Shown: positions 1 through 11,827, counted from the first letter of the stretch. The stretch is 64,000 nucleotides of DNA from Symbiodinium natans (GCA_905221605.1 CAJNDS010000691.1:819697-883696), one strand, 5' to 3'. Numbers and translations are program-made. Notes: a model not told the origin generated them from the letters alone.

Positions 1-175
1 ACACTAAACCCCAAACCCTAAACCCTAACTCGAAGTTGATGGGCTCTTCTGTTCAGATGCTGAGGCTACGATGCCTGTTAAGGTACTGAGACAATCAAAT
101 CATGGGGCTTAGGAAGAAGGGTCCTCCCACTGAGCCCTTCTCGCCGGTGGTGTAGTGGGAAAGGTTAACCCCATC

Positions 176-311
176 AGGGTTTAGGGTTTAGGGTTTAGGG
201 TTTAGGGTTTAGGGTTTAGGGTTTAGGGTTTAGGGTTTAGGGTTTAGGGTTTAGGGTTTAGGGTTTAGGGTTTAGGGTTTAGGGTTTAGGGTTTAGGGTT
301 TAGGGTTTAGG
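176..311 (+). repeat. Telomeric array TTTAGGG
   Basis: About 19 exact units. Confidence 0.95.
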
Positions 312-968
312 ATGTGCCTGCCCTTCCCTTACTCGATTCCGTTCAGACCTGGTGTTTGAAGGCATCTGCCTTTCTAGTTTGGATCTGGAGCATCCGGTTA
401 CACTCTTCCGGACCCCAAGCCCTAAGCCCTTAACGTGGAAGATAAGATTTATCAATGGGTTTGAGGTTTTGAGTTCGGAGTTGTGTTCGGGCTTGGTTTT
501 GCAGAGTACAAATACTTCACCTAGCATAGGCCCTGATTCCTTTTATGGGGGCTTTTTTGGCGGGGGAGGGGAGGGTTTGGGTTCCCTTCCTTAGACACTT
601 GAAACCAAAAAGGGCACCGGTTTTCTGCGGACGATTGCGTCACCTAGCCTCAAGGCCTCAAATTCGGGGCCAGGAACAACACACAAACATGAGGATCCTA
701 CTATCGAGGTAGAACGGGGATTCCGGAAAGCCATGTTTGTAGAATCCCTGAACCTTGAACCCTAATCCCTAAGCCCTAAACCCCAAACCCTAAACCCTAA
801 ACTCGAAACCCTGAAACCCTAAACCCTAGGTGTTTTGGGCCCCTATGAAAAGCATTGGCAGGCTCGGAAAGCAGATGTTCAGCAAGTGCCGGTCGGTGCC
901 GGGCCGACATCAGCTGGAGCTTTTACAGTTTGGAGCTGGGTTTACATATGGTTCATAAGGTTTAAGGC
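312..968. other. No gene seen; unique and weakly repeated DNA
   Basis: There is a short C-strand telomeric block at about 755-828. The block 668-755 (AAACATGAGGATCC, GAAAGCCATGTTTGTAGAAT) resembles 20070-20160, so it is probably part of a dispersed repeat. Confidence 0.5.
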
Positions 969-1193
969 TTAGGGTTAGGGTTTAGGGTTTAGGGTTTAGG
1001 GTTTAGGGTTTAGGGTTTAGGGTTTAGGGTTTAGGGTTTAGGGTTTAGGGTTTAGGGTTTAGGGTTTAGGGTTTAGGGTTTAGGGTTTAGGGTTTAGGGT
1101 TTAGGGTTTAGGGTTTAGGGTTTAGGGTTTAGGGTTTAGGGTCTAGGGTCTAGGGTCTAGGGTCTAGGGTTTAGGGTTTAGGGTTTAGGGTTT
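969..1193 (+). repeat. Telomeric array with a TCTAGGG sub-block
   Basis: About 31 units. 1139-1168 is four consecutive TCTAGGG units inside otherwise exact TTTAGGG, so the variant spread locally. Confidence 0.95.
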
Positions 1194-1198
1194 GGTTG

Positions 1199-2340
1199 AG
1201 ATTCGGGGTTCTCGGGATGGGGGTGCAGGGTGCAGGCTTGTGTCTGCGCTCCCCCACGGCGCACGCTTTCGCATAGAGCGCCAGCTAACCCTACACCCTG
1301 ACAGTTCGGGCGCAGCATGTGCGGGGGGTGATGCACCCTAGACCTTCAAACCCTAAAAGCTGAGACCATATCATAAAACCCTAAAGCCATCATTTTTTAA
1401 GACCCTAAACCTTCCTTGTCGGGGGTACTTCTTCATGGCCCTTAAATACTTCACGGTTCAGGATTTAGGGTTCAGGGTTTGGGACTGGGGTTTTGGCTTT
1501 AGGGCTTTTTCCCGAGTGAGGTACCGTGCTGTTATGTCCATCAGTTGGGTAGGTCGGGTAGGTATATAAAGGATCCCAAGGTCCGAGCTCCTGGCCCGAA
1601 TGCCGATCTGCCACCTTGGTGAGATCCCACGCACCCGAACTATCAGGTTTTAGGGCTCAGTTCTTTTGTTTTCTGTTTTTGTATATTTTATTGTTTTGTT
1701 GTTTTTTTTTTTTTTGGGGGGGGGGGGGGGTGGGGGGTGGAGAAGTTCCTTCTCTGTGCCCAGGCGCCTGAGATCAGTCTGCCTCGAACAGGCGCGGGGC
1801 AAGGGACAACTTAGACTTGAAGGTTAGTGTGTAGGGCTTCGGGCTTAGGGCTTTAGGTTATCGGTTTTAGGGTTAATGTCTTACCTTAGCCTATATGATG
1901 TGAGCTTTAAACTTGTTGGGCTTCCTTATTTTAAGTAGGATCTGATTGCTGGAGAAGTTTCAACTGGGGCTGCAAGCAGGGGACCTGTTAGTGGCAGGTG
2001 GTTATAACACTTTTTGGGCCAATGAACCCTCTATCGAATCAACAACCCTAAACTCCAATCCCTACACCCTGCTTGCAACCACCCTTGAACTTCACGTGGC
2101 TGCCAGAGCAGCACGCCTTCCGCAGAATGTTTCAACTAAGACCTTGTGCCTTTTATAAAACGGCAAAAGGATTCCAGTACTTATGGCGCGCTTGCCTTTC
2201 TTAAAAGGATAAAGGTTACTCCAAGCCAACCCCCATCAAGCCACAAGACTGCTACCCTTCCCTACAAAGCGTATTTGTAATGTAGGTCACAAGACCGAAC
2301 TAGAATACCTGAACCCTAAACCTTAAAATCCCCCAACAAT
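1199..2340. other. No gene seen; T run/G run at 1696-1740
   Basis: Scattered degenerate TTTAGGG and CCCTAAA units. T-rich 1663-1715, then about 20 G. 1884-1950 is a dispersed repeat. The short frames are not convincing. Confidence 0.5.
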
Positions 2341-2352
2341 CCATGCAAACCG

Positions 2353-2470
2353 GGGGGGGGGGGGGGAGGGGGGCGCGGGGGGGGGGGGGGGCGCGGGGGG
2401 GGGGGGGGGCGGGGGGGGGGCGGGGGGGGCGGGGGGGGGGCGGGGGGGGGGCGGGGGGGGCGGGGGGGGG

Positions 2471-2504
<34 letters not shown>

Positions 2505-2562
2505 CGGGGGGGGGGGGGCGGGGGGGGGGGGGGGGGGTGGGGGGGGGGGGGGTGGGGGGGGT
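2353..2562 (+). repeat. About 210-bp G tract with C/A/T interruptions
   Basis: Over 90% G. The Gly- or Pro-rich frames on either strand are artefacts. Strong G-quadruplex potential; assembled length is probably unreliable. Confidence 0.95.
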
Positions 2563-2810
2563 TACCAGGCATTGTTCACCTTCCAGCGCTCTCTTTCCTA
2601 GAGGCACGTCAAAGTGTTACCCAGACTGTAGGTATCTGGTTTTTGGGCTTTTGTTTAGGGTTTTAGGGCTTGAGGGTTTGTGTTATTTCGTGTTTGCCTC
2701 TCAAGCAGGCTGGGACGAATGGCAGAAGGTGACAGTTTCGAAGGCTTCGCAAGGCCTGCATGTGTCAGGGTTTTGGGGCGCTTCGGGACTTTAACAGTTT
2801 AAAACAGTGC

Positions 2811-2952
2811 GTCGAGGGGTTTAGGGGTTTGGGGTGGAGACCCTAAACCCCCAAAACCCTAAACCCCTAAACCTCCAAACCCCTAAACCTAAACCCTACA
2901 CCCTAAACCCTAAACGCTAAACCCTCAACCCTAAACCCTAAACCCTAAACCG
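2811..2952. repeat. Inverted telomeric-type arrays, G-rich then C-rich
   Basis: GGGGTTTAGGGGTTTGGGG (2816-2834) is followed within 6 bp by CCCTAAACCCCCAAAACCC and a longer CCCTAAA tract. This is a tail-to-tail junction of G-rich and C-rich repeats. Confidence 0.8.
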
Positions 2953-2999
2953 CAAAGCAATCTCCCAGCCCAGCTGCCAAAATCCCAGGCCCCCAAGTA

Positions 3000-5100
3000 G
3001 CCAGATTATCGTCCAGGGCCACAGGGCCAGGTGGTGTGGGTTTGAGGTTAAGTTGTCCCCCTTTTTGTTAAGTTTTTTTTGTGTGTGTGGGGGGGGGGGG
3101 GGTGGTTAGAGGGCTTCGGGTTTGTTCAAGGTTTGGGGTTTGACTCACCTTGTACTTCTGAATAACGGGTTTTAGGTTTAGGTCTCAGAGTGTAGGGTGT
3201 AGGGCTAAACCCCAGGGTGAGTACTTGGGTTGAACTAGAGTAAACCTTGTACTTTTGAATGAAGGGTTTAGGGTGCAGGGTGTAGGGTTTAGGGTTAATT
3301 AGGGTTTCGACAGTAACTGAGGCACACTTCCCCTGTTTAAGGGTCACAAGGTTCCTGCAGGTAGAGCTGCTGAGGTGTCGAGCAGACATCCGAAACCCCC
3401 TTCACAAATCCTTCAGGTTTAGCGTTTCAGGGTTTCGTCTAACCCTAAACCCCAAACCCCAAACCCCAAACCCTAAACCCTAAACCGCTCGGAGTGTGTC
3501 GGGTCTATAGCCCCCCCCCCCTTGACCCAGGCACGAGCTTGGGCCGAGAGTCTCCGAGCTGCGCCTATACCGCACGCACCCGAGCGCGGGAATTTTGTTG
3601 AAGCTTGAGCCCCCTCCAAACCCCAAACGCGAAGACCCCAAACCCTAAACCCCAAACCCCTAAACCCCTGAACCCTGAACCCTGAACCCTAAACCCTAAA
3701 CCCTAAACCCCAAACCCTAAGCCCCTGCTTCGGGTGGAAGGAACCTAGGCACAGGAGGATCAGAACATGTGGGGGGGGGGGGGGGCTTAGCTTCTCACTC
3801 GGCGGCATGAACGTCGCATGCTCCATCATGTTAGTCTCCTTGGTCTCCGCGCGATGAATGGTTTTCGGGTTTAGGTTTTAGGGTTCAGGATTTAGGGTTT
3901 AGGGTTTAGGGTGTAGGGCTCTCCTATTTCTCATGTGTGGGCATCTCCGCCAAGCACAGCTCTTCTGATCAACCGAACCCACCCTCCCCTTAACAGAGAT
4001 CACAGCGTAGCCTCACGCTAGCCACCCTCGCGCACACACAAGCACACGTGACACAACCCAGGTCCCTGACTGGGCCCTTATTCCCTTTTGTGTTCGGGTT
4101 GCGGGTCCATTAAACCAAAAACGGCACCCTTTTTTTCATAGGCAATGAATGTTGGGTCTAGCAACATAAAGGCCCCCCCGAAAACTGTTTGATGTAACCT
4201 CGGCCGGCTAACCTCGAAGAAAGAGAAAGCGTTGCCCTTGGCCAATCTGTGCAACTAAGAAGCTTTCGAGGTTTTGGGTTTAGGTGGTTTAAGGTTTATC
4301 AAATATGTGCAAGCTCCATCAAATTCACGCGCGAATCAGGGGGGAGTCGTCATGGGTTACATTTCCACGAAGTGCTAGATCAAGTCCCCCAAGCGCCATA
4401 ATAGGCAGCCCAGTCCACCTGAATCCTGTCATTTCTTGGGTTGGGGGGTTGGGGTTTGGGGTTTAGGGTTTAATCCCTTCCCCCTTGTATTAAACACACC
4501 CCTGATTTATAAAACACGTTTCGGAAAACTCAGGGCTTATATAAAACCTTCAAGCCAATCTAAACTTTATCCCAAAAGTAACAGATGGCATATGGATGAA
4601 AAAAGCATCCCCCCAATATAATAAAAAAAAACACACATTTCGGGTTTCTGTGGGGGGCGGGGGGGGGGGGGGGGGCGGGGGGGGGGGGGGGGTGTTTAAA
4701 ATAGGGGGAAGGGATTAGGGTTTGGGTTTAGGGTACTCTGCAGCCCCAAAATACAGCCAAATTCGGCATTCACATGGACCTCATGAAAGAGTATATAACC
4801 CCAAGTTTTCAACTCATCTTCCCAAGTACGCTTTAAGATACGCTAGGTACACAAAATAACTTACCTCAGACAACACCCAAGGCACCAAACCCGAAACCTG
4901 GAACCTGATCACAACGAGCCCCCAGGTACTGAACCCTCTACCAGGGTTTGGGATTTAGGGGGTGTGGGGGGTTTAGGTGCTTTAGGGTTTAGGGCTGAGG
5001 CTTGCTTTAGGGTTTCGATACTTTGAGGCCCAAAGCCCCAAATCCCTTGAGCCCTGAAGCTCAGCAACCTTCCGCCCGCAACCTAAGCCCAAACGACCCC
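3000..5100. other. No gene seen; several short arrays and G runs
   Basis: G runs at 3086-3102, 3770-3787 and 4652-4692. Short C-strand arrays at 3430-3486 and 3640-3725, G-strand at 3862-3917 and 4445-4475. Remaining stretches are unique. Confidence 0.5.
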
Positions 5101-5102
5101 GG

Positions 5103-5470
5103 GTTTAGGGTTTGGGGTTTAGGGTTTAGGGTTTAGGGTTCAGGGTTCAGGGTTTAGGGCTTAGGGCTTAGGGCTTAGGGTTTAGGAAGCCTAAACCGTA
5201 AACCCTCAAAAACCAGAAAACGGCCACGTCCCTCTAAATCTTCGAGGTCCCCTCCACGCTCGACGGCCACGCGCCAAAGGTGGGCACCTCGCTGAGGCCG
5301 TGGAGCAGGGTTTAGGGTTTAGGGTTTCGGGTTTGGGGTTTAGGGTTTAGGGTTTTGGGGTTTAGGGGCTTTGGGTTTTGGGTTTAGGGGCTTAGGGTTC
5401 AGGGTTTAGGGGTTGAAAGGAGGTTTAGGGGTTGAAAGGGGGTGTAGGGTCTAGGAGGTAGACTTCGGGG
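5103..5470 (+). repeat. Telomeric-type arrays, irregular
   Basis: 5103-5186 and 5308-5470 carry TTTAGGG with TTCAGGG, CTTAGGG and TTTGGGG variants. The 120 bp between them are unique. Confidence 0.85.
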
Positions 5471-5623
5471 TTGCAGGGTTTAGGGTGGAGGGGATGAGGG
5501 GTTTTCGTTTTGGAGGCCTCGTTGAGTCCGAGAATTAAGGGTCGAGGGGAAGACGAGGAAGAAGAGCCGACAACACGGAAGAACCCGAACGCCAAAATTC
5601 CGTAAGACACTGTGCTTGGGAAA

Positions 5624-6083
5624 CGCTAAACCCTAAACCCAGAACCCGAAACCCTAAACCCAGAACCCTAAACCCTAAACCTTAAACCCTAAACCCTAAA
5701 CCCACAGAACCCTAGGCTGCTCTGGGCTTGAGGCCCACGACAATAAGTCCACCCATGAGCCTTTCAAGCATGATGGGCATTGGCAGCTCCCCCCTAAACC
5801 CTAAACCCTAAACCCTAAACCCTAAACTCTAAAAGGGCCATCTTTGCAGGATCCGGGATAGCAGGAGTAGGGCTTCAGCAGGGTTACGGCTAGGGTTTTT
5901 GGGGCTAAGGCGCTGCGAGGTTTAGGCATTGCAGTTGTGCTGGGCCAGAGAACTGGCCCTAACCCTAAACAACCCAAACCCTAAGAACCTTAAAGCCTGG
6001 AAAAAAACTAAATCCTAAATCCTAAATCCTAAACCCCAAACCCTAAACCCTAAACCCTAAACCCCAAACCCTAAACCCTAAAC
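5624..6083 (-). repeat. Cluster of CCCTAAA arrays
   Basis: Arrays at 5624-5705, 5793-5833 and 6013-6083 are separated by unrelated 90-180 bp pieces. Confidence 0.85.
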
Positions 6084-6215
6084 CGGCGTGGTAGTTCGGG
6101 GAGTGGTAGTTCCGGTAGGCCTTCTCTGGGTTGTGCCTGATAGGGGTCAGACTATTCCCCGAACCCCGAAGCCGAAGCCCCTCTTCGCCCGACCCGAGCT
6201 GCGTCCTTCTTGCGG

Positions 6216-6896
6216 TTTGGGGTTTAGGGTTTAGGGCTTTAGGGTTTAGGGTTTAGGGTTTAGTGTTTAGGGTTTGCATGACCGATTCCGATATGGGCTC
6301 ATATCCCTAAGCCCAAAACACTAAACACAAACGCTTACACCCCTAGACCCTAAACCTTGGGTTGTTGCCCCTTATACGAACAGTCCTTAGTAGGGATGTC
6401 AGCAAAAGGGGGGAACATCCCAACCTGAACCCCGAAACGCCTAAGCCCCCAAAACCCTAAACCCTAAACCCTAAACCTTATAAACCCTAAACCCTAAACC
6501 CTAAACTCTAAACCCTAAACCCTAAACCCTAAACCCTAAACCTTTGAGAGCTGGCCCTTAACGAGAAGAACCCCTGAGTCCTAAACCCTGGGTGGGGCCC
6601 TGAGCCGCCCTAAACCCCATAAAGGGTTTAGGGTTTAGGGTTTAGGGTTTAGGGTTTAGCATTCATAAGCCCTAAACTCCCCAGCCTCCAATGAGAAGGC
6701 CAGACTTGGCAGCCTCCCTGGGCGTAGACCCGCACGGGTCGCCTGGGCCGATGCGACCTCCCGCCAATGCAGGGGGTTTAGGGTTTAGGGTTTAGGGTTT
6801 CGTAGGGTTTAGGGTTTAGGGTTTAGGGTTGAGGGTTTCGTAGGGTGTAGGGTTTAGGGTTTAGGGTTCAGGGTTTAGGGTTTAGGGTCGTAGGGC
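6216..6896. repeat. Cluster of arrays in alternating orientation
   Basis: TTTAGGG at 6218-6275, CCCTAAA at 6435-6542, TTTAGGG at 6624-6660 and 6775-6896. The last is divided three times by CGTAGGG units. The orientation switch every 100-200 bp rules out one decayed telomere. Confidence 0.85.
6357..6424 (+). mobile_element. Short MITE related to 55645-55805
   Basis: GGGTTGTTGCCCCTTATACG, AACAGTCCTTAGTAGGGATG and GGGGGGAACATCCCAACC: both termini of the family with a shortened centre. Confidence 0.6.
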
Positions 6897-7213
6897 GTTT
6901 TCTAAGTCTCTTGGGATAGTCTACATTTTCCCTTCTTGGCTGGGCTTAAGAGAGATCACATTGAGTCATTGAGGAACATCTTTAAACATAGTAAGGGACA
7001 ATATGTCGCGTTTTGTCCTGAGTGGGTGTTTAAGGGCCAACCTAGTGTGGAGGGCTCTTTGTTGCTTTAGGACTTTTAGGGTTAAGGGCCTTTGAGGGTT
7101 GTAGGTTGTTAGGGTTTCGGGTTTTATTTTAGGGTTTGCGTTTTGGCTACATGGACCCCCTGAGGCTCAAAGCCCCATAAGCACCTGCAGGCTTTCCGGG
7201 GTTTTGATCATCT
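6897..7213. other. Unique DNA, nothing recognised
   Basis: Only single degenerate TTTAGGG-like units. No credible frame. Confidence 0.4.
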
Positions 7214-7737
7214 GTTTGGGGTTTAGGGTTTAGGGTTTAGGTTTTAGGGTTTAGGGTTTAGGGTTTACCCTGCCCCCCCCCCCCCCCCCCATGAGTCCCA
7301 AGCACTTGTATGACCTTACGGTCCAGAATGTGTGCATGTAACCCCCGCCACGCTGTGCAGTAGACCAGAAATCCAGAATCCACAGCCCTAACCCAATCAA
7401 ACCCGAAGGCTGTGTGGTAGACCCCTTACTTTCGAAACCCTAAACCCTAAACCCTAACTAAACCCTAAGCCCTAAGCCCTAAACCCTTCTCTGGTCTTCG
7501 CTTTGCAATGCCGTTCGAGCTCTAAACCCTCCATGAGGGGCTCCTGGCAAGCCCTGGGGGTCCACTAGTACTGTCACTGTGGATTGAAGGGTAGGGTTTA
7601 GGGTTTAGGGTTTAGAGTTTAGAGTTTAGGGTTTAGGGTTTAGGGTTTAGGGTCTAGGGTCTAGGGTTTCGGGTTTAGGGTTTATAGGGTTTAGGGAGTT
7701 TAGGGAGTTTAGGGTTCAGGGTTTAGGGTTTAGGGAG
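7214..7737. repeat. Three telomeric-type arrays
   Basis: TTTAGGG 7214-7268 (running into a C run 7273-7290), CCCTAAA 7433-7487, TTTAGGG 7589-7737 with TCTAGGG and AGAGTTT variants. Confidence 0.85.
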
Positions 7738-7879
7738 GTGCCCCCAAACCCTGTGCACTGCTGCTTCGGTCAATTACACAAGTCCGCACTTGAAGTACAA
7801 ACCCTTAGGGTCCATGGACCGTCTGGGAAGAGGTACAACATTCGAGACAGTGCCATGATGCAGCTCGGAATTGATTCTC

Positions 7880-8003
7880 GGCCAGAAGTACATGTGGGGG
7901 GTTCACGAAAATTCGGGGGCCTTCAATATAGACCCCCCAAGAGTAGGATTCCCTTATAATCAAGACCCCAGGAAGGTAACCTCTAATTTCGGGAACGCCC
8001 CCC
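7880..8003 (+). repeat. Dispersed repeat, same family as 15417
   Basis: AAAATTCGGGGGCCTTCAAT, then GATTCCCTTATAATCAAGAC and TAATTTCGGGAACGCCCC. The open frames across it are accidental. Confidence 0.5.
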
Positions 8004-8259
8004 CCAATGGGGTTGTGCCAGCAGGCTGTTGGGAATGGAGCTTAGGAGCAAGTACGTGTATGCACTCAGTCCGAGGTAAGACTCTTGCCCTTCGAGGTCT
8101 AAACTTGAAACCCCACATGGCTTTCGAAGCAACTGATGCCATAATATCAACTCTCAAGAACTTCTTGACGCCCAAAGACCCCTGCAACCACCCAAAGTCC
8201 CGCAACATTTGCGAACCGCAGACACAAAGCCCTCAGCGACATGAAGCCGCAGCCACGCA

Positions 8260-8330
8260 ACCCTAAACCCTAAACCCTAAACCCTAAACCCTAAACCCTA
8301 AACCCTAAACCCTAAACCTAAACCCTAGAC
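8260..8330 (-). repeat. Telomeric array CCCTAAA
   Basis: About 9 exact units. A G-strand array follows at 8430-8500 and a C-strand one at 8821-8876. Confidence 0.9.
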
Positions 8331-8499
8331 ACAGGGCCGGATCGTCAAGAACCGAGAGAACAAGAGCTTCGGCTGTGCGGAGCGGTTTCGAGTAGATGGC
8401 AGGCCCCATGGGTGACATTGGGCAGCGGCCTAGAGTTTAGGGTTTAGGGTGCAGGGTTTAGGGTTCAGGGTTTAGGATTTAGGGTTTAGGGTTTAGGAC

Positions 8500-9172
8500 C
8501 CCGCCCTTACCCCTTTTTGTTCGTAGTTCAATCCGGTCAGCTGGGCCACATGGGAGGTTCTCAAGTTATGCTTTGAGGCTCCGGTTACGAATCGGGGCCT
8601 TATATACATAGGGTACGAATCCCCTCCAAAAGTCCGAATGTGTCGATGTGCTCGTACGTCCACCCAATAATATGCTTGAAGCGCATCTGGGGTAACCTAT
8701 ACATCTTTAGAAGGGGAAAAGGGTCCGAGGGTTTAGGGTTTGGGTTTCCTTTGTCTTCGGGGCACATAAAGTCTGCAGGTCACTCTTGGCAAGAGCTTAC
8801 TTAGTGCAGTCCTGGGGTTCAACCCTAAACCCTAAAACCCTAAAAACCCTAGACCCTAAACCCTAAACCCTAAACGCTTGAAAGAAGGCAAGGGGAACAT
8901 ATGAAGGGTTCTGAGCCACATGTTGCAGGGGCACCAGCATTGGCCCCGGACAGTACCGCCGGAAGGACTTTGCGCGGGGGCCCCATGAGGATGATTCTCT
9001 TTTTTTTTCTTTTTTTTTCAGGGGGGGGGGGGGGGGTTGTTCTGAAGCACATAGAAGTATAGGTACCCGGTACCCAATGTAGTCATGACAGAGGTATGAG
9101 AAGTAAGACCATGGGAGTGCAACTTAGGTTCGGGAGGTGGGGGGGCTATCACGGGACTCTCCCTTGAAACCC
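8500..9172. other. Unique DNA with T/G run at 8998-9038
   Basis: TTTTTTTTTCTTTTTTTTTC then AG and about 15 G. C-strand array 8821-8876. No gene. Confidence 0.5.
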
Positions 9173-9243
9173 TAAGAGTGGTAGTCTTGGGAGGTTTAGG
9201 GTTTAGGGTTTAGGGTTTAGGGTAAGAGTGGTAATCTTGGGAG
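9173..9243 (+). repeat. Short telomeric array between 21-bp direct repeats
   Basis: Four TTTAGGG units (9194-9222) separate two copies of TAAGAGTGGTAGTCTTGGGA (plus G), which differ at one base. Confidence 0.9.
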
Positions 9244-9424
9244 TGGTGGCCTCTATAAGGGAATATGAAGGGGCATATTCGGAGTATAGGGAGCCTCCTA
9301 GAGGGGTACATCCTTGGGGGTCCGAGTAGAACTTGCTTGACAGGTTATTCCTCCTTCTCCTACAGTCCTACCACCCTCTGCTGTTGCTTCAGAACTTCAG
9401 CAGGTTGAGTCCTGGGGCTTAAGC

Positions 9425-9655
9425 CCGCCAAACCCCCAAACCCCTAAACCCCAAGCCCCTAAACCCCCCAAGCCCCCCACACCCTAAAACAAAAACTAGA
9501 GCCCTACCCCCCTAAATCCCCCAGATCCCGAAACAATTCAATCCCTAAAACCCAAAGTCCTAAGCCCAAAACCCTAAACCCCAAACCCCAAACCCCAAAC
9601 CCCAAACCCTAAACCCTAAACCCTAAACCCTAAACCCTAGCCCTAAACCCTCAAC
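9425..9655 (-). repeat. CCCTAAA/CCCCAAA array, degenerate on the left
   Basis: The left part is CCCCTAAACC-like and irregular, the right part becomes exact CCCTAAA. Confidence 0.85.
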
Positions 9656-9735
9656 CTTCAAGCCACTACGTTGCCCCAGGCTGAGAGGAGACAACGGCCG
9701 ATCCATCGGCACGGGGCGGCAAGCCTGGGAAAAGG

Positions 9736-10020
9736 CGGGGTTTAGGGTTTAGGGTTTAGGGTTTAGGGTTTAGGGTTTAGGGTTTAGGGTTTAGGGTTTA
9801 GGGTTTAGGGTTTAGGGTTTAGGGCTTCGGGTTTAGGATTTGGGGTTTAGGGTTTAGGGTTTTGGGGCTTATTGGGCTTCAGATTCCGGCTGTCCTGGGA
9901 TTCATGCCTGGACTCAGGGTTTTACAGGTTGAGGGGTTGAGGGTGTTTAGGGTTTAGGGTTTAGGGTTTTAGGGGATCAGGGTTTAGGGTTGAGGGCTGT
10001 AGGGCTTTCGGGTTGAGGGT
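9736..10020 (+). repeat. Telomeric array TTTAGGG and degenerate continuation
   Basis: Exact units 9740-9822, then TTTGGGG and TTCGGG variants, with a second short block at 9948-9975. Confidence 0.9.
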
Positions 10021-10159
10021 CGAAGATGAAGGTGTTGCAAGCATTTTTGCCTTTGATCGCGACGGGGTGTGGGTGATTGACAGAAAATGCCCAGAGAGAG
10101 CCCATTGCCCCATGTTTAGGGAACCTTCTGCCCCCCTAAACCCTAAACCCTAAACCCTG

Positions 10160-10663
10160 GACCTCGGCTCGACTGTGAGCTTGTGGTGTTTTTGACCTCC
10201 CAACTGCAGCTCCTCCTCCTGGACTTCTGGGCTGATAGGCTTTAAGGATTTTGGGGTTTAGGGTTAAGGGCTTAGGGTTCCACCTGTATATCAAAACCAT
10301 GAGATTGAGGTATCCATGAAAAGGCCACTACACCTACGTTGGACTTTGATGCTTGGAGGTCTCAAGGTGGTGGGTCTAGGGTTCAGGGTGTAGGGTTTAG
10401 AGGGTGCTGGAGACTCCTTGGGTATGTCACTAAGTTCGAATGACGCGTCGAGATTCTTCAACTTCTTGTGGTGGTACAAGCACGCACAAAAAGCAGCGCA
10501 AGACAAGCATCCTAAACTTTAAGCCCGAACATCCTCAAACTCTAAGACCGTTGAGCCCTAACTTTAACACAGCAGGCACGTGAACAAGCAAGAGCGTGCC
10601 CCGATGCGCAACTCAGACATAGACAACTACAGTGCTAGATCGTCCCGAGCCCTCCTGTGGAGG
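10160..10663. other. Unique DNA, nothing recognised
   Basis: A few GGGTTTAGGG-like units at 10255-10280 and 10375-10402. No credible frame. Confidence 0.4.
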
Positions 10664-10804
10664 GTGTTAGGGGGTTAGGGTGTTAGGGTGTTAGGGTGTT
10701 AGGGTGTTAGGGTGTTAGGGTGTTAGGGTGTTAGGGTGTTAGGGTGTTAGGGTGTTAGGGTGTTAGGGTGTTAGGGTGTTAGGGTGTTAGGGTTTAGGGT
10801 TAGG
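10664..10804 (+). repeat. 8-bp variant array TTAGGGTG
   Basis: About 15 consecutive TTAGGGTG units, ending in two or three TTTAGGG-like units. It is homogeneous, so a single variant unit was amplified. Confidence 0.95.
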
Positions 10805-10881
10805 CTTGTTCTGTTGGTGCAGGTGGTGACGCCTGGATGGGAGTGCGAAGGTGGGCCGGCATGGGTTTATTTCGGGCTACC

Positions 10882-11542
10882 TGAAGTAGGGTTTATATTA
10901 CTGTTATTGGTGAGTGTATATATGGTTCCTTTTTACTATTGGTGAGTGTATATGCCAGGTGTCCTTTTGGGGGTACAAGAAATATCAGGTATCGAATTGC
11001 AAGCTTTGCCTATTCAGCTTCAAGAAATTGCTTGCGTTTCGCAATTGCCTCTGTCAACTTGGTGCAACATGGATCCTGTTGACATCACGTGCAAATTGCG
11101 TGGCATCACTAAAAGGTTCATTGCGGCCAAGAGGAGACATGAATGCTTCAAAAAACATTTTCTCAGGGTTATGGAGCTTGCTCATTTAAACGATACACGC
11201 CTTCCACACATCCTTTCCTCTGAGTGGACAATGGATTTCCGTTGTCATTTCTGTAAGCGACAAATCTTCTTCTGCTAAGCTCCTGACATGCTTCAATAGT
11301 TTTGCTTCAAAGCTGTGCTGCTTGATGCAGGCACTGTCGCTGATTGGGTTCAACGCTTTGATGAAAACATTGCTTCTATCTCCTCTGTCCTTGCGAAGTT
11401 TAACCATTGATCGGTAAATTCACGTCCTCGACCTCTGATGTTGTGTGCTTGCTAACCGTGCTGAGTACAAATCTAAGCTGTCTCACCTTGATATGATTCA
11501 CGACCTCGAGTCCGCAGTACAAGAAATATATACCCTACTTCA
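10882..11542 (+). mobile_element. Inverted-repeat element (TGAAGTAGGG termini) carrying a gene-fragment insert
   Basis: The left end TGAAGTAGGGTTTATATTAC and right end TATATACCCTACTTCA are the termini of the intact 122-bp element at 53721-53842. That copy also shares the internal GGTTCCTTTTTA and TTTGGGGGTACAAGAAATAT stretches. Here 531 bp lie between two copies of GTACAAGAAATAT (10973-10985 and 11517-11529). That is either a 13-bp duplication made on insertion or the edges of two partial copies. Confidence 0.7.
10986..11412 (+). pseudogene. Unidentified gene fragment with one GT-AG intron
   Basis: An open frame reads from the start of the insert to 11252. GTAAGC at 11253 and TGATGCAG ending at 11330 delimit a 78-bp intron-like gap. 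Joining 11252 to 11331 keeps the frame (codon TGC split 1/2) for 26 more codons, to a TGA near 11411. The predicted peptide has normal composition, including MDPVDITCKLRGITKRF and ADWVQRFDENIASISSVLAK. A third coding-like piece (NRAEYKSKLSHLDMIHDLES) follows near 11453-11510 but would need a further junction. No family recognised. There is no start codon with context and the fragment is cut by element sequence at both ends, so it is probably a captured, non-functional piece. Confidence 0.5.
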
Positions 11543-11827
11543 CCTGGCAGTGGGTAGCCTGCACGAATGGAAGCGCAGCGCGCTAAACCTGGATCCAAGC
11601 CCTAATGAAGCCAGCGCCCAAGTCCCCAAAAAGGCTATATCTTCTTGTCTACCCACTGCGACAAGCCCCAAATCCTGCAACAAACTCTCAAAGGCATTTA
11701 GGCTCCAGGGCTTAGTTTTACGTATGGGTCAGTCGCAGATCTAACCACACTAAGTCAAGCACACAAGCTCATAACACCACCAAGCCTTAAACAGTCCCCA
11801 GCCACTAGGCCAGAACACCTCCTTCAA

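Noticed and set aside
2300-2666. Gly-rich and Pro-rich frames
   Set aside because: Produced by a 210-bp G tract.
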